From positions 248,001 to 312,000 of the forward strand of contig NZ_NFZQ01000002.1 in NCBI RefSeq assembly GCF_002165135.1: DNA of 64,000 nucleotides, given 5' to 3'. The translations under genes and the position numbers were made by a program. Below are positions 15,018 through 27,172 of this stretch, piece after piece. Position 1 is the first letter of the stretch; each line of letters starts with the position of its first letter. The stretch is from Pseudomonas sp. SID14000 (lineage in GTDB: Bacteria; Pseudomonadota; Gammaproteobacteria; Pseudomonadales; Pseudomonadaceae). The notes beneath the pieces were generated by a model. The model did not search any database, was not told where the DNA came from, and was given only the letters and a program-made list of their open reading frames with translations.

Positions 15018-15107
15018 CCTGTGGGAGCGGCTTTAGCCGCGAACACCGGCGCAGCCGGTGCCATCCATCGCGTTGGGCTCTTCGCGGGTGAACCCGCTCC
15101 CACAGGG
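15018..15107. repeat. REPIN-type inverted pair
   Basis: Two opposed REP units (cctgtgggagcggctttag... and ...gaacccgctcccacaggg) with an inner 'accggcgcagccggt' palindrome; it lies between clpA and infA, whose 3' ends face each other. Confidence 0.8.
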
Positions 15108-15140
15108 CTGCTACGCAGCCCCTGCAATCTGACAGGTACA

Positions 15141-15169
15141 AAAAAGCCCGGCACATGGCCGGGCTTTTT
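15141..15169. terminator. Bidirectional terminator, infA/clpA
   Basis: Stem aaaaagcccggc/gccgggcttttt around 'acat', 12 bases after the infA stop; A and T tracts on both sides allow either direction. Confidence 0.88.
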
Positions 15170-15181
15170 CATGGCTTGAGC

Positions 15182-15400
15182 TTAGCGCGCACGGTAGGTG
15201 ATGCGGCCCTTGCTCAGGTCGTAGGGCGTCAGCTCGACGCGGACCTTGTCGCCAGTGAGAATACGGATGTAGTTCTTGCGCATTTTTCCGGAGATGTGCG
15301 CGGTTACGACGTGCCCGTTTTCCAACTCCACGCGGAACATGGTGTTGGGCAGGGTGTCGACGACAGTACCTTCCATTTCGAAGCTGTCTTCTTTCGACAT
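15182..15400 (-). CDS. infA: Translation initiation factor IF-1
   Basis: 72-residue S1/OB-fold protein starting [19 protein letters not shown] and ending [12 protein letters not shown], the standard IF-1 length and sequence. It binds the ribosomal A site of the 30S subunit during initiation. The position between clpA and the aminoacyl-protein transferases is conserved in proteobacteria. ATG 15400 is unambiguous. Confidence 0.98.
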
Positions 15401-15502
15401 GCAGTAGAGCCCTCGGATCCAGTGTTGGCCCGACGCATAACCGCACCGGGCAAAAAAGTGGCGTGGATTATGCCCGAAAACTGTGTATCAAGCCAATGCC
15501 TT

Positions 15503-16210
15503 TCAGTTGAGGGTGACCCAGCGCTGATTTATCAACAGCTCGATAGGCCGATACTGCGTCTTGTAGTTCATTTTCTTGCAGTTCTTGATCCAGTAACCCA
15601 GGTAGACCGCCTCCAGGTTCTGGCGCAGGGCTTCGGTGATCTGCCAGAGGATGGCGAAGCGGCCCAGGCTGCGGCGTTCTTCGTCCGGCTCGTAGAAGGT
15701 GTATACCGCCGACAGGCCGTTGGGCAGCAGGTCGCATACCGCTACCGCCATCAAGCGGCCTTCCAGGCGGAACTCGTAGAACCAGCAGAACGGCAGGTCG
15801 CGTACCAGGAAGGTGGAGAACTGGTCGCGGCTGGGCGGGTACATGTCACCGTCGGCATGGCGCGTTTCGATATAGCGCCGGTATAGCTCGAAGTACTCTT
15901 CCTTGAATGCCGGGCGTGCCGCGGTCACGGTCAGATCGGCGTTACGCTTGAGGATGCGCCGTTGCTGGCGGTTGGGGATGAAGCGCGCAGCCGGGATGCG
16001 TGCTGGCACGCAGGCATTGCAGTTCTGGCAGTGCGGGCGGTACAGGTGATCGCCGCTGCGACGGAAGCCCATTTCCGACAAATCGGCGTACACGTGCACA
16101 TCCATCGGCTGACTGGGGTCGAGGAATAGCGTGGTTGCCTGTTCGTCGGGCAGGTAACTGCAGGAGTGGGGCTGAGTGGCATAGAACTTCAACCGCGCCA
16201 ACTCTGTCAT
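15503..16210 (-). CDS. bpt: Aspartate/glutamate leucyltransferase (Bpt, formerly Ate-like)
   Basis: 235-residue N-end-rule transferase; bacterial members move leucine from Leu-tRNA to proteins with N-terminal Asp or Glu. Family marks are the N-terminal [17 protein letters not shown], the cysteine pair region [13 protein letters not shown] and [18 protein letters not shown]. The ATG at 16210 ([15 protein letters not shown]) is the family start; a TTG two codons upstream is unlikely. It is 57 bases downstream of aat on the same strand, so the two form a transferase operon feeding ClpS/ClpA substrates. Confidence 0.93.
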   Translation of the reverse strand: MTELARLKFYATQPHSCSYLPDEQATTLFLDPSQPMDVHVYADLSEMGFRRSGDHLYRPHCQNCNACVPARIPAARFIPNRQQRRILKRNADLTVTAARPAFKEEYFELYRRYIETRHADGDMYPPSRDQFSTFLVRDLPFCWFYEFRLEGRLMAVAVCDLLPNGLSAVYTFYEPDEERRSLGRFAILWQITEALRQNLEAVYLGYWIKNCKKMNYKTQYRPIELLINQRWVTLN

Positions 16211-16266
16211 GATCAACCCCCTCGGTGAGACTTTGTTTTAAGTGTAAGCCAGCTATGGGAACTCGC

Positions 16267-16947
16267 CTAGGAAACCCAAGTGGCGCTGTTGGGCTGGTCG
16301 AGGTGGCGTGCCAGGTAGCCGGCGAACTCGGCACGGCTGATGGCGTGAGCGCCCAGGCTGTGCAGGTGATTGGTCGGCATCTGGCAGTCGATGAGGACGA
16401 AACCGGCCTGGCGCAGGTGGTTGACCAGGGTCACGAAGCCGACCTTGGAGGCGTTGTCGGCGCGGCTGAACATCGACTCGCCGAAGAACAGCTGGCCCAT
16501 GGCCAGGCCGTACAGGCCGCCGACCAGTTCGCCGTTCTGGCGCACCTCCACCGAATGGGCGATGCCGCGCCGGTGCAGCTCGCAGTAGGCGGCGCGCATG
16601 GTATCGGTGATCCAGGTGCCGTCGGCGTAATCACGCGGCGCGGCGCAGGCGGCGATGACGGCGTCGAAGTCGGTGTCGAAGCTGACCTGGTAGCGGCCTT
16701 GGCGCATCAGCTTGGCCAGCGAACGCGATACGTGCAGCTGGTCCGGGAACAGCACCGTGCGCGGGTCGGGTGACCACCAGAGAATCGGCTGGCCGTCCTG
16801 GTACCACGGGAAGCAGCCATGGCGGTAGGCCTGTACGAGGCGCTCGGGGCTCAGGTCGCCGCCGGCGGCGAGCAGGCCGTTGGGGTCGTGCAGGGCCTTT
16901 TCCAGGGGCGGGAAGGTCAGCGAGTCGCGGGTCAGCCAGGTGAGCAT
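16267..16947 (-). CDS. aat: Leucyl/phenylalanyl-tRNA-protein transferase
   Basis: 226-residue Aat. It transfers Leu or Phe from tRNA onto proteins with N-terminal Arg or Lys, creating destabilising N-termini recognised by ClpS. Hallmarks: [38 protein letters not shown], and the catalytic [14 protein letters not shown] segment. ATG at 16947 is the only sensible start. It is followed by bpt on the same strand. Confidence 0.96.
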   Translation of the reverse strand: MLTWLTRDSLTFPPLEKALHDPNGLLAAGGDLSPERLVQAYRHGCFPWYQDGQPILWWSPDPRTVLFPDQLHVSRSLAKLMRQGRYQVSFDTDFDAVIAACAAPRDYADGTWITDTMRAAYCELHRRGIAHSVEVRQNGELVGGLYGLAMGQLFFGESMFSRADNASKVGFVTLVNHLRQAGFVLIDCQMPTNHLHSLGAHAISRAEFAGYLARHLDQPNSATWVS

Positions 16948-17015
16948 GGTCTATCGTGCGGTGGGGGAGGGGAGGGCTCAGCATGGCTTGCGCGCATGGC
17001 AGGGTCAATGGTTGT

Positions 17016-17109
17016 GGCCTCTTCGCGGGTGAACCCGCTCCCACAGGGGCCCTGCTGCCTTCAGGGGTGTTGCAATACCTGTGGGAGCGGGCAAGCCCGC
17101 GAAGAGGCC
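17016..17109. repeat. REPIN-type inverted pair
   Basis: Arms ggcctcttcgcggg... and ...cccgcgaagaggcc of about 32 bases, each with the 'gtgggagcggg' core, between the divergent aat and ftsK genes. Confidence 0.82.
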
Positions 17110-17391
17110 GGCACAGGCGATGAAAATAGGCAATTTCCTACACATTCATGAAACCGCAGGCACCATCCGCTACATTTGCTGTCACACCTGTGCAAAAACA
17201 CAGCATAAGCCTTTGTCACAGAAGACAATGCGTGCTCAAATTGCAGGTATACGAAAGTCGCCCCCACTCAAGCTCCTTACGGTGTGCCGTCATGGCAGTG
17301 GGCGGGCAGTAATGTTAAAAGTAGTGGTTCATTGGCCGCACCGTCGGCCGATCACTATTGGACGCGCAGCACGCGCAGGAATAGACGCGTT

Positions 17392-19887
17392 TTGAAGAAA
17401 TCCACCGCAACTCCAGCTCCCTTGCCCGTCCCCCTGTGGCGGCAGCAGCTGCATTATCGCCTCAAGGAAGGTGCGTTGATCGCTGTCGGCGCCCTGTGCC
17501 TGTACCTGTGGATGGCGCTGCTGACCTACGACACGTCGGACCCGGGCTTCAGCCACACCAGCAACGTCGACCAGGTGCAGAACGCCGCCGGGCGTGCCGG
17601 TGCCTACTTCGCCGACATCCTGTTCATGGTGCTGGGGTATTTCGCCTACATCTTCCCGCTGCTGCTGGCGATAAAGACCTGGCAGATCTTCCGCGAGCGC
17701 CACCAGCCCTGGGACTGGAGCGGCTGGCTGTTTTCCTGGCGGCTGATCGGCCTGGTGTTCCTGGTGCTGTCTGGCGCGGCGCTGGCGCATATCCATTTCC
17801 ACCCGCCGGCGAGCATGCCGTTCTCCGCCGGTGGTGCACTGGGCGAGAGCCTGGGCGACCTGGCGCGCAACCTGCTGAACGTGCAGGGCAGCACGCTGAT
17901 GTTCATTGCCCTGTTCCTGTTCGGCCTGACCGTGTTCACCGACCTGTCGTGGTTCAAGGTGATGGACCTGACCGGCAAGATCACCCTTGACCTGTTCGAG
18001 CTGGTGCAGGGCGCCGCCAACCGTTGGTGGGAAGCACGCAACGAGCGCAAGCGCCTGGAAGCGCAGCTGCGCGAGGATGAACCGGTGGTGGTCAAGGCCG
18101 CGCCGGTGGCTGCAGACAAGCGTGAGCCGGCCAAGCCGGCGCTGCGCGAGCGCATCTTCAGGCGTGAAGAAACACCTGCCCAGCCGGTCGAACCCCGCGA
18201 GCCCACCCTGTCACGCGAGCCTGTGGTACCACGCGAGTCGCTGGCACCACTTGAGCCGATTGTCTCCCGCGAGCAACCTGCCGCGGCCCCGATGATCGTG
18301 CCACCGACACCGGCCAGGGCGCCGGAGCCGAGCAAGCGGGTGATGAAGGAGAAACAGGCACCGCTGTTCGTCGACAGCGCGGTGGAAGGCACCTTGCCGT
18401 CGATTTCCATCCTCGACCCGGCCGAACAGAAGAAGATCGAGTACTCGCCAGAATCCCTGGCCGGTGTCGGCCAACTGCTGGAAATCAAGCTCAAGGAATT
18501 CGGCGTGGAAGTGGCGGTGGACTCGATCCACCCGGGCCCGGTGATTACCCGTTACGAAATCCAGCCGGCCGCCGGCGTGAAGGTCAGCCGCATCGCCAAC
18601 CTGGCCAAGGACCTGGCGCGTTCGCTGGCGGTGACCAGTGTGCGTGTCGTCGAGGTCATCCCAGGCAAGACCACCGTGGGTATCGAGATTCCCAACGAAA
18701 ACCGGCAGATGGTGCGCTTCTCCGAAGTGCTGGCCACGCCGCAGTACGATGAGCAGAAATCGCCTGTCACCCTGGCCCTGGGCCACGACATCGGCGGCAA
18801 GCCAGTGATCACCGACCTGGCCAAGATGCCGCACCTGCTGGTAGCCGGTACCACCGGTTCCGGTAAGTCGGTGGGTGTCAACGCGATGATCCTGTCGATC
18901 CTGTTCAAGTCCAGCCCGGAAGACGCGCGGCTGATCATGATCGACCCGAAAATGCTCGAACTGTCGATCTACGAAGGCATCCCGCACCTGCTGTGCCCGG
19001 TGGTCACCGACATGAAGGACGCCGCCAACGCCCTGCGCTGGAGCGTGGCCGAGATGGAGCGGCGCTACAAGCTGATGGCGGCCATGGGCGTGCGTAACCT
19101 GGCTGGCTTCAACCGCAAGATCAAGGACGCCCAGGAAGCTGGCGAAATCATCCATGACCCGCTGTACCGCCGCGAGAGCATGGACGACGAGCCGCCTGCG
19201 CTGAAAACCCTGCCGACCATCGTGGTGGTAGTCGACGAATTCGCCGACATGATGATGATCGTCGGCAAGAAGGTCGAGGAACTGATCGCCCGTATCGCCC
19301 AGAAGGCACGTGCGGCCGGTATCCACCTGATCCTCGCCACCCAGCGCCCGTCGGTGGACGTGATTACCGGCCTGATCAAGGCCAACATCCCTACCCGTAT
19401 GGCGTTCCAGGTGTCGAGCAAGATCGACTCCAGGACCATTATCGACCAGGGTGGGGCCGAGCAGTTGCTGGGCCACGGTGACATGCTGTACATGCCGCCT
19501 GGCACCAGCCTGCCGATCCGTGTACACGGTGCGTTCGTCTCCGACGATGAGGTGCACCGCGTGGTGGAAGCGTGGAAGTTACGCGGCGCTCCGGACTACA
19601 ACGACGACATCCTCAACGGCGTCGAAGAGGCCGGCAGCGGCTTTGAAGGCGGCGGAGGTGGTGGTGGCGATGGCGAAGATTCGGAAAGCGACGCCCTGTA
19701 TGATGAGGCTGTGCAATTCGTGCTGGAAAGCCGCCGCGCGTCCATCTCGGCGGTGCAGCGCAAGCTGAAGATCGGCTACAACCGCGCCGCCCGCATGATC
19801 GAAGCCATGGAAATGGCCGGCGTGGTCACCCCCATGAACAGCAACGGCTCGCGGGAAGTGATTGCCCCGGGTGGCCCGCGCGACTGA
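17392..19887 (+). CDS. ftsK: DNA translocase FtsK
   Basis: Septal DNA pump that clears chromosomes from the closing septum and activates XerCD at dif. From the TTG at 17392 the protein has 831 residues: four N-terminal membrane segments (residues ~25-175), a Pro/Glu-rich linker, the alpha/beta motor (Walker [11 protein letters not shown], Walker [15 protein letters not shown]), a Gly-rich hinge and a C-terminal winged-helix gamma domain with [20 protein letters not shown] that reads KOPS. The TTG ([13 protein letters not shown]) has AGGA 11 bases upstream; a GTG at 17284 would add 36 residues with no membrane or family features, so the start is uncertain. Confidence 0.95.
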   Translation: MKKSTATPAPLPVPLWRQQLHYRLKEGALIAVGALCLYLWMALLTYDTSDPGFSHTSNVDQVQNAAGRAGAYFADILFMVLGYFAYIFPLLLAIKTWQIFRERHQPWDWSGWLFSWRLIGLVFLVLSGAALAHIHFHPPASMPFSAGGALGESLGDLARNLLNVQGSTLMFIALFLFGLTVFTDLSWFKVMDLTGKITLDLFELVQGAANRWWEARNERKRLEAQLREDEPVVVKAAPVAADKREPAKPALRERIFRREETPAQPVEPREPTLSREPVVPRESLAPLEPIVSREQPAAAPMIVPPTPARAPEPSKRVMKEKQAPLFVDSAVEGTLPSISILDPAEQKKIEYSPESLAGVGQLLEIKLKEFGVEVAVDSIHPGPVITRYEIQPAAGVKVSRIANLAKDLARSLAVTSVRVVEVIPGKTTVGIEIPNENRQMVRFSEVLATPQYDEQKSPVTLALGHDIGGKPVITDLAKMPHLLVAGTTGSGKSVGVNAMILSILFKSSPEDARLIMIDPKMLELSIYEGIPHLLCPVVTDMKDAANALRWSVAEMERRYKLMAAMGVRNLAGFNRKIKDAQEAGEIIHDPLYRRESMDDEPPALKTLPTIVVVVDEFADMMMIVGKKVEELIARIAQKARAAGIHLILATQRPSVDVITGLIKANIPTRMAFQVSSKIDSRTIIDQGGAEQLLGHGDMLYMPPGTSLPIRVHGAFVSDDEVHRVVEAWKLRGAPDYNDDILNGVEEAGSGFEGGGGGGGDGEDSESDALYDEAVQFVLESRRASISAVQRKLKIGYNRAARMIEAMEMAGVVTPMNSNGSREVIAPGGPRD

Positions 19888-19949
19888 TGAACACCTTGCC
19901 GGGCGCCAACGGTGGCGTCCGGCCTTTTCAACGCTCGATGAGGACTCCC

Positions 19950-20585
19950 ATGCGCGCGATTCGCATGCTGTTGGTTTCTGCCCTGGCCGCGGCTTCTGTG
20001 TCGGCCACTGTTTCGGCTTATGCCGGTGAGCAAGATGTACAACGCCTGACCCAATTGCTGGAAAAGTCGCAGACCATCGAGGCCAACTTCTCCCAGCTGA
20101 CTCTGGACGCCGGCGGCACCAGCCTGCAGGAAACGTCCGGCAAGATGACCGTCAAGCGCCCGGGCCTGTTCTACTGGCACACCGATGCGCCGCAGGAGCA
20201 GGTGGTAGTCTCCGATGGCCAGAACGTCACACTGTGGGATCCGGATCTGGAACAGGCCACCATCAAGAAGCTCGATCAGCGCCTGAACCAGACCCCGGCG
20301 CTGCTGCTGTCCGGTGACGTGTCGAAGATCAGCCAGAGCTTCGACATCAGTTCGAAGGAGCAGGGTGAAGTGATGGATTTCACCCTCAAGCCGAAGACCA
20401 AGGACACCCTGTTCGACTCGCTGCGCGTGTCGTTCCGCAAGGGCCTGATCAACGACATGCAGCTGATCGACAGCGTCGGCCAGCGCACCAACATCCTGTT
20501 CAATGGCGTGAAAGCCAACCAGGCGGTGCCGGACAGCAAGTTCAAGTTCGACATCCCTAAAGGCGCGGACGTCATCAAGGAGTAA
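19950..20585 (+). CDS. lolA: Outer-membrane lipoprotein carrier protein LolA
   Basis: 211-residue periplasmic chaperone that shuttles lipoproteins from the LolCDE complex to LolB. A Sec signal peptide ([25 protein letters not shown]) is followed by [19 protein letters not shown] and [21 protein letters not shown], typical LolA segments. The ATG at 19950 has GAGG 7 bases upstream; a frame-open ATG at 19887 overlapping the ftsK stop would spoil the signal peptide. It lies between ftsK and rarA, the usual gamma-proteobacterial order. Confidence 0.95.
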   Translation: MRAIRMLLVSALAAASVSATVSAYAGEQDVQRLTQLLEKSQTIEANFSQLTLDAGGTSLQETSGKMTVKRPGLFYWHTDAPQEQVVVSDGQNVTLWDPDLEQATIKKLDQRLNQTPALLLSGDVSKISQSFDISSKEQGEVMDFTLKPKTKDTLFDSLRVSFRKGLINDMQLIDSVGQRTNILFNGVKANQAVPDSKFKFDIPKGADVIKE

Positions 20586-20597
20586 CCAGAGCTCGCC

Positions 20598-21923
20598 ATG
20601 GACCTGTTTCGAAGCGAACCTGTCGCCCAGCCCCTGGCGGCTCGCCTGCGCCCGTCCAACCTGGACGAGTACGTCGGCCAGGAGCACCTGCTGGCGCGCG
20701 GCAAACCGCTGCGCGAGGCGCTGGAGCAGGGGGCGCTGCACTCGATGATCTTCTGGGGGCCGCCGGGGGTGGGCAAGACCACCCTTGCGCGGCTGCTGGC
20801 GCAGTTCTGCGATGCGCACTTCGAAACAGTGTCGGCGGTGCTGGCCGGTGTGAAGGAGATTCGCCAGGCGGTTGAGGTGGCCAAGCAGCAGGCTGGCCAG
20901 TACGGCCGCCGTACCATCCTGTTCGTCGACGAGGTGCACCGCTTCAACAAGTCGCAGCAGGATGCCTTCCTGCCTTATGTGGAAGACGGCACCCTGCTGT
21001 TCATCGGCGCCACCACCGAAAACCCGTCGTTCGAGCTGAACAACGCACTGCTGTCGCGGGCGCGGGTGTACGTGCTCAAGAGCCTGGACGAGGCGGCGCT
21101 GCGCAAGCTGGTCAACCGCGCGCTGACTGAAGAGCGCGGCCTGGGCAAGCGCAACCTGCGGGTTGGCGACGATGCTTTCAAGATGCTGATGGCTGCCGCC
21201 GATGGCGATGGCCGGCGCATGCTCAACTTCCTGGAAAACGCCTCGGACCTGGCTGAAGACGGCAGCGAGATCGACGTCGAGATGCTGCAGAGCCTGCTCG
21301 GTGACAGCCGCCGTCGTTTCGACAAGGGTGGCGAGGCGTTCTACGACCAGATTTCCGCGTTGCACAAATCGGTGCGTGGCTCCAACCCCGATGGGGCTCT
21401 GTACTGGTTTGCGCGTATGCTCGACGGCGGCTGCGACCCGCTGTACATCGCCCGCCGCGTGGTGCGCATGGCCAGTGAAGACATCGGTAACGCCGACCCG
21501 CGCGCGCTCAGCCTGTGCCTGGCGGCCTGGGATGTGCAAGAGCGTCTGGGTAGCCCCGAGGGCGAACTGGCGGTGGCTCAGGCCATCACCTACCTCGCCT
21601 GCGCGCCCAAGAGCAACGCGGTCTACATGGGCTTCAAGGCCGCCCTGCGCGAGGCCGCCGAGCATGGTTCGCTGGAAGTGCCGCTGCACCTGCGCAACGC
21701 CCCGACCAAGCTGATGAAGCAGTTGGGCTATGGTGACGAGTACCGCTATGCCCACGACGAGCCCGATGCCTATGCCGCTGGCGAAGACTACTTCCCCGAG
21801 GAACTCGAGCCGCGCCAGTATTACCAGCCGGTGCCCCGAGGCCTGGAGCTGAAGATTGGCGAGAAGCTGCGCCACCTGGCTGACCTTGACCGCAACAGCC
21901 CACGCCAGCGGAGAAAACCGTGA
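20598..21923 (+). CDS. rarA: Replication-associated recombination protein RarA (MgsA)
   Basis: 441-residue AAA+ ATPase related to clamp-loader subunits and eukaryotic WRNIP1; acts at stalled forks. N-terminal [16 protein letters not shown], Walker [16 protein letters not shown], Walker [17 protein letters not shown], sensor 1 [12 protein letters not shown], and the C-terminal tetramerisation part. It is 12 bases after lolA and its stop overlaps the crcB GTG start, so lolA-rarA-crcB is one transcription unit. Confidence 0.96.
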   Translation: MDLFRSEPVAQPLAARLRPSNLDEYVGQEHLLARGKPLREALEQGALHSMIFWGPPGVGKTTLARLLAQFCDAHFETVSAVLAGVKEIRQAVEVAKQQAGQYGRRTILFVDEVHRFNKSQQDAFLPYVEDGTLLFIGATTENPSFELNNALLSRARVYVLKSLDEAALRKLVNRALTEERGLGKRNLRVGDDAFKMLMAAADGDGRRMLNFLENASDLAEDGSEIDVEMLQSLLGDSRRRFDKGGEAFYDQISALHKSVRGSNPDGALYWFARMLDGGCDPLYIARRVVRMASEDIGNADPRALSLCLAAWDVQERLGSPEGELAVAQAITYLACAPKSNAVYMGFKAALREAAEHGSLEVPLHLRNAPTKLMKQLGYGDEYRYAHDEPDAYAAGEDYFPEELEPRQYYQPVPRGLELKIGEKLRHLADLDRNSPRQRRKP

Positions 21924-22294
21924 TTGCACTGATTGCCGCCGTCAGCGCGGGCGGTATTGCCGGTACCTTGTTGCGCTTTGCTACCACCAACTGGGTGGCT
22001 GCCCACTGGCCACGGCACTTCTATCTCGGTACGCTGGCGGTCAACCTGGTTGGCTGCCTGCTGATCGGCCTGCTCTATGGCCTGTTCCTGCACAAGCCGA
22101 TCGTGCCGGTAGAACTGCGCGCCGGGCTGATTGTCGGCTTCCTCGGTGGCCTGACGACTTTTTCCTCCTTTTCGCTGGATACCGTACGCCTGCTGGAAAG
22201 CGGGCAAGTGCCCCTGGCTTTGGGCTATACCGGCATCAGCGTGGTGGGCGGGCTGCTCGCGACCTGGGTCGGCCTGTCCCTGACCCGATTCTGA
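21920..22294 (+). CDS. crcB: Fluoride channel CrcB (Fluc)
   Basis: 124-residue membrane protein with four hydrophobic segments and the motifs [20 protein letters not shown] and [13 protein letters not shown], which line the fluoride pore and central Na+ site in the Fluc family. Works as an antiparallel dimer. It starts with GTG overlapping the rarA stop (GTGA). No fluoride riboswitch is visible, as expected for an internal operon gene. Confidence 0.94.
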   Translation: MIALIAAVSAGGIAGTLLRFATTNWVAAHWPRHFYLGTLAVNLVGCLLIGLLYGLFLHKPIVPVELRAGLIVGFLGGLTTFSSFSLDTVRLLESGQVPLALGYTGISVVGGLLATWVGLSLTRF

Positions 22295-22312
22295 ACCAAC
22301 ACCTACACATAA

Positions 22313-23605
<1,293 letters not shown>

Positions 23606-24997
23606 ATGGATTACCTGCCGCTGTTCCACAAGCTGCAGGGCGGCCGCGTGCTGGTCGTTGGCGGCGGTGAGATCGCCTTGCGCAAGGCGCGCCTGCTGGC
23701 CGATGCCGGCGCCGCGCTGCGCGTGGTGGCACCGGATGTCGACGGCCAGTTGGCCGCACTGGCCCGGGAAGGTGGCGGTGAGGTGCTGGTTCGCGGCTAT
23801 CAGGCAGCCGACCTGGTCGGTTGCCGGCTGGTGATCGCGGCTACCGACGACCCTGGGCTCAATGCCCAGGTGTCGGCGGATGCGCAGGCGCTGAGCCTGC
23901 CGGTCAACGTGGTGGATGCACCGGCCCTGTGCACGGTGATCTTCCCGGCGATCGTCGACCGTTCGCCGTTGGTGGTGGCGGTGTCCAGTGGCGGTGATGC
24001 CCCAGTGCTGGCGCGCTTGATTCGCGCCAAGCTGGAGGCCTGGATCCCGTCCGCCTACGGCGAACTGGCCGGCCTGGCCGCACGCTTCCGCGACAAGGTC
24101 AAGGCCTTGTACCCGGACGTCAACCAGCGCCGCGGCTTCTGGGAAACGGTGTTCCAGGGGCCGATCGCCGAGCGCCAGCTGGCCGGGCAGGGCGCCGAGG
24201 CCGAGCGCCTGTTGCAGGCGATGGTTGACGGTGCACCCGTGCAGCAGGGCGGTGAGGTGTATTTGGTCGGTGCGGGCCCGGGCGATCCGGACTTGCTGAC
24301 TTTCCGTGCCTTGCGCCTGATGCAGCAGGCCGACGTGGTGCTGTACGACCGCCTGGTGGCGCCAGCGATCATCGAGATGTGCAGGCGCGATGCCGAGCGT
24401 ATCTACGTGGGCAAACGCCGCGCCGACCATGCTGTGCCACAGGACCAGATCAACCGCCTGCTGGTCGATCTGGCCCGGCAGGGCAAGCGTGTGCTGCGCC
24501 TGAAGGGCGGCGACCCGTTCATCTTCGGGCGGGGTGGCGAAGAGATCGAAGAGCTGGCCGAGCATGGCATCCCGTTTCAGGTGGTGCCGGGCATTACCGC
24601 GGCCAGTGGGTGTTCCGCCTATGGTGGGATTCCGCTGACTCACCGTGACTATGCCCAGTCGGTGCGTTTCGTGACCGGGCACCTGAAGGATGGCACCAGC
24701 AACCTGCCCTGGAATGACCTGGTGGCGCCAGCGCAGACCCTGGTGTTCTACATGGGCTTGGTGGGTTTGCCGACCATCTGTGCCGAGTTGATTCGCCATG
24801 GCCGTGCGGCCAGTACCCCGGCAGCGCTGGTGCAGCAGGGGACTACGCGTAATCAGCGGGTGTTCACCGGCACCCTGGCGGATTTGCCGGACCTGGTGGC
24901 CCAGCATGAAGTGCATGCGCCGACCCTGGTGATTGTCGGGGAAGTGGTGCAGTTGCGTGACAAGCTGGCCTGGTTCGAAGGCTCGCAGAACAGCTGA
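23606..24997 (+). CDS. cysG: Siroheme synthase (bifunctional)
   Basis: 463-residue trifunctional CysG: precorrin-2 dehydrogenase/ferrochelatase N-terminal half (NAD-binding [17 protein letters not shown]) and C-terminal uroporphyrinogen-III methyltransferase ([51 protein letters not shown]). It makes siroheme for sulfite and nitrite reductases. Its ATG directly follows the serS TAA, so serS-cysG are co-translated. A long palindrome follows the stop. Confidence 0.97.
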   Translation: MDYLPLFHKLQGGRVLVVGGGEIALRKARLLADAGAALRVVAPDVDGQLAALAREGGGEVLVRGYQAADLVGCRLVIAATDDPGLNAQVSADAQALSLPVNVVDAPALCTVIFPAIVDRSPLVVAVSSGGDAPVLARLIRAKLEAWIPSAYGELAGLAARFRDKVKALYPDVNQRRGFWETVFQGPIAERQLAGQGAEAERLLQAMVDGAPVQQGGEVYLVGAGPGDPDLLTFRALRLMQQADVVLYDRLVAPAIIEMCRRDAERIYVGKRRADHAVPQDQINRLLVDLARQGKRVLRLKGGDPFIFGRGGEEIEELAEHGIPFQVVPGITAASGCSAYGGIPLTHRDYAQSVRFVTGHLKDGTSNLPWNDLVAPAQTLVFYMGLVGLPTICAELIRHGRAASTPAALVQQGTTRNQRVFTGTLADLPDLVAQHEVHAPTLVIVGEVVQLRDKLAWFEGSQNS

Positions 24998-25004
24998 AAT
25001 CGTT

Positions 25005-25108
25005 GGGGCCGCTTTGCGGCCCATTCGCAGCACAAGGCTGCTCCTACAGCAAACAGCGATCCCCTGTAGGAGCAGCCTTGTGCTGCGAATGGGCTGCAAA
25101 GCAGCCCC
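25005..25108. repeat. Long palindrome, 45-nt arms
   Basis: Arms 25005-25049 and 25064-25108 are nearly perfect reverse complements around a 14-base loop; core 'ctgtaggagcagccttg' is a different REP class from the 'ctgtgggagcgg' units. It lies between the converging cysG and hydroquinone-reductase genes. Confidence 0.8.
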
Positions 25109-25115
25109 GACAATC

Positions 25116-26075
25116 TCAAGCCTGCCAAATCCCCTTGCCTGCCAACCGCTCCCGATCATGCGGCAGGTTGAAGTCCTGCAGCGGCCCCTTGGGCACGATC
25201 CCGTTCGGGTTGATGGTCTTGTGGCTCATGTAGTAGTGCTTCTGGATATGCTCCATGTCCACTGTACCCGCCACCCCCGGCCACTGGTACAGCTCACGCA
25301 GCCAGTTCGACAGGTTGCGATAGTCGCTCAGGCGGCGCAGGTTGCACTTGAAGTGCCCGTGGTACACCGCGTCGAAGCGCACCAAGGTAGTGAACAGGCG
25401 CACATCGGCCTCGGTCAGGTATTCCCCGGCCAGGTAGCGATTGCGGCTCAGCAAGTCTTCCAGGTAGTCCAGTTCGTTGAACACATCGTCAAACGCAGCC
25501 TCGTAGGCTTCCTGCGTAGTGGCAAAGCCTGCGCGATACACACCATTGTTCACCGCCGGGTAGATGCGTTCGTTCAGCGCCTCTATGGTCGGGCGTAGTG
25601 GCTCTGGGTAAAGGTCCAGCGTATTGCCGGTCAGTTCGTTGAACGCGCTGTTGAAGATGCGGATGATCTCCGACGACTCGTTGTTGACGATGCGTTTCTC
25701 TTGTTTGTCCCACAGCACCGGTACAGTCACGCGGCCGGTGTAGTGCGGGTCATCCTGGGTATAGCGCTGGTGCAGGTACTGCAACGCGTCGAGGTGGTCA
25801 CCGCTGGAGCCTTGCTGCTGGTCGAAAGTCCAGCCATGGTCCTGCATCAGCCAGCTGACCACGGACACGTCGATCAGGGGCTCCAGGCCCTTGAGGGCAC
25901 GGAAGATCAGGGTGCGGTGCGCCCATGGGCAGGCCAGCGAGACGTACAGGTGGTAACGGCCGGCTTCGGGAGCGGGCAGCTGATTGCGGCGCTGGGCATT
26001 TTCGCGTTTGAACGTGCCATCCTTGCCGTTTTCATACCACTGGTCATGCCAGCGGCCGTCGATCAAAAGGCCCAT
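25116..26075 (-). CDS. Glutathionyl-hydroquinone reductase (Xi-class GST)
   Basis: 319-residue enzyme of the PcpF/YqjG family, reducing glutathionyl-hydroquinones with glutathione. The catalytic cysteine is in SLACPWAHRT near residue 53; LMQDHGWTFD, TVPVLWDKQEKRIVNNES and the C-terminal helical GST domain (AGEYLTEADVRLFTTLVRFD) are all present. ATG 26075 fits the family start MGLLIDGRWHDQWY. A stand-alone gene. Confidence 0.93.
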   Translation of the reverse strand: MGLLIDGRWHDQWYENGKDGTFKRENAQRRNQLPAPEAGRYHLYVSLACPWAHRTLIFRALKGLEPLIDVSVVSWLMQDHGWTFDQQQGSSGDHLDALQYLHQRYTQDDPHYTGRVTVPVLWDKQEKRIVNNESSEIIRIFNSAFNELTGNTLDLYPEPLRPTIEALNERIYPAVNNGVYRAGFATTQEAYEAAFDDVFNELDYLEDLLSRNRYLAGEYLTEADVRLFTTLVRFDAVYHGHFKCNLRRLSDYRNLSNWLRELYQWPGVAGTVDMEHIQKHYYMSHKTINPNGIVPKGPLQDFNLPHDRERLAGKGIWQA

Positions 26076-26167
26076 GGTGAGCTCCTCGGAACAAAGTTGT
26101 CTGTCGTTGGAGCCCAGTCTAGGGAAAATCGTTCGAATAACTAGCGCAAAGACTGCAATCTTACTAT

Positions 26168-27172
26168 CTAGTTATTCGATTTGTTGCGTGAACTCCAGTA
26201 GCCACGTGCTGTGGCGAAAGCCTGTTCACGGTCCTGGCCCAAGCTGCGCAGGGCCAACGCCATGGTCGCGACCACGGCCATTTCACCGTAGCTGTCCTCG
26301 GCCTCGCCGTGCCAGACTGCCAGCAATTGCTCAGGCTGCAGGCTTGGCGGCTTCACGTGGCGGCGTTCGCTCAGCGCTGGCCATTCCTCGTCCCAGGCTT
26401 CGCCTGCGGTGGTGCCGTACAGGTGGCTGATGACATCAGGGTTGACCTCGATCTCGCCGCCATCACCCTTGATCACCACTGCATGGTCGCCCAGCAGGCG
26501 GCTGGCCTCGCGGTGCACCGCCTGGTAACCGGGGTGGAAGATGCTCTGCAGGCCACAACGCGCAGCCAGCGGGTTAAGCACCCGGGCCAGCGAATGGATG
26601 GGCGAACGCAGGCCCAGGGTGTTGCGCAGGTCGATCATGCGCTGTAACTGTGGTGCCCAGTCCTGCAGCGGGAAGAAGGCCAGGTGCTGCTGCTCCAGGG
26701 CCTGGCTGACCGCAGCCCAGTCACGGCACAGCGGGATTTCCAGCAGGGGCAGCAACTGCTCGGTGTACATGCGCCCGGCGGTGTGGGCGCCGCCACCGTG
26801 CATCAGGATGCGCACGCCATTGTTGGCCAGGCACCTGGCGGCCAGCAGGTACCAGGGCAGGTGGCGCTTCTTGCCGGCATAAGTGGGCCAGTCCAGGTCC
26901 ACGGCGATGCGCGGCGCCTGCAGGTGCGCGCGCAGGGCCTCGGTGAAGCCGGCCAGTTCTTCGGCGCTTTCTTCCTTGTGCCGCAGCAGCATGAGGAAGG
27001 CACCGAGCTGGGTGTCTTCGACCTTGCCTTCCAGCAGCAGGGTCATGGCCGTGCGGGCTTCTTCACGGGTCAGGCCGCGCGCGCCGCGTTTGCCTTTGCC
27101 GAGAATGCGTACGAACTCGGCGAACGGGTGCTCGGCCGGGGTTTCCAGGGTAAGCGGGCGAGGTTCTGTCAT
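26168..27172 (-). CDS. ybiB: Nucleic-acid-binding TrpD2-like protein YbiB
   Basis: 334-residue homologue of anthranilate phosphoribosyltransferase, of the YbiB/TrpD2 branch that in E. coli binds nucleic acids and is not an amino-acid enzyme. Visible are FAEFVRILGKGKRGARGLT, the Gly-rich loop ILMHGGGAHTAGRM and VIKGDGGEIEVNP. Its ATG overlaps the tusE stop (ATGA), making it the last gene of the tusDCBE-ybiB operon. Confidence 0.88.
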   Translation of the reverse strand: MTEPRPLTLETPAEHPFAEFVRILGKGKRGARGLTREEARTAMTLLLEGKVEDTQLGAFLMLLRHKEESAEELAGFTEALRAHLQAPRIAVDLDWPTYAGKKRHLPWYLLAARCLANNGVRILMHGGGAHTAGRMYTEQLLPLLEIPLCRDWAAVSQALEQQHLAFFPLQDWAPQLQRMIDLRNTLGLRSPIHSLARVLNPLAARCGLQSIFHPGYQAVHREASRLLGDHAVVIKGDGGEIEVNPDVISHLYGTTAGEAWDEEWPALSERRHVKPPSLQPEQLLAVWHGEAEDSYGEMAVVATMALALRSLGQDREQAFATARGYWSSRNKSNN

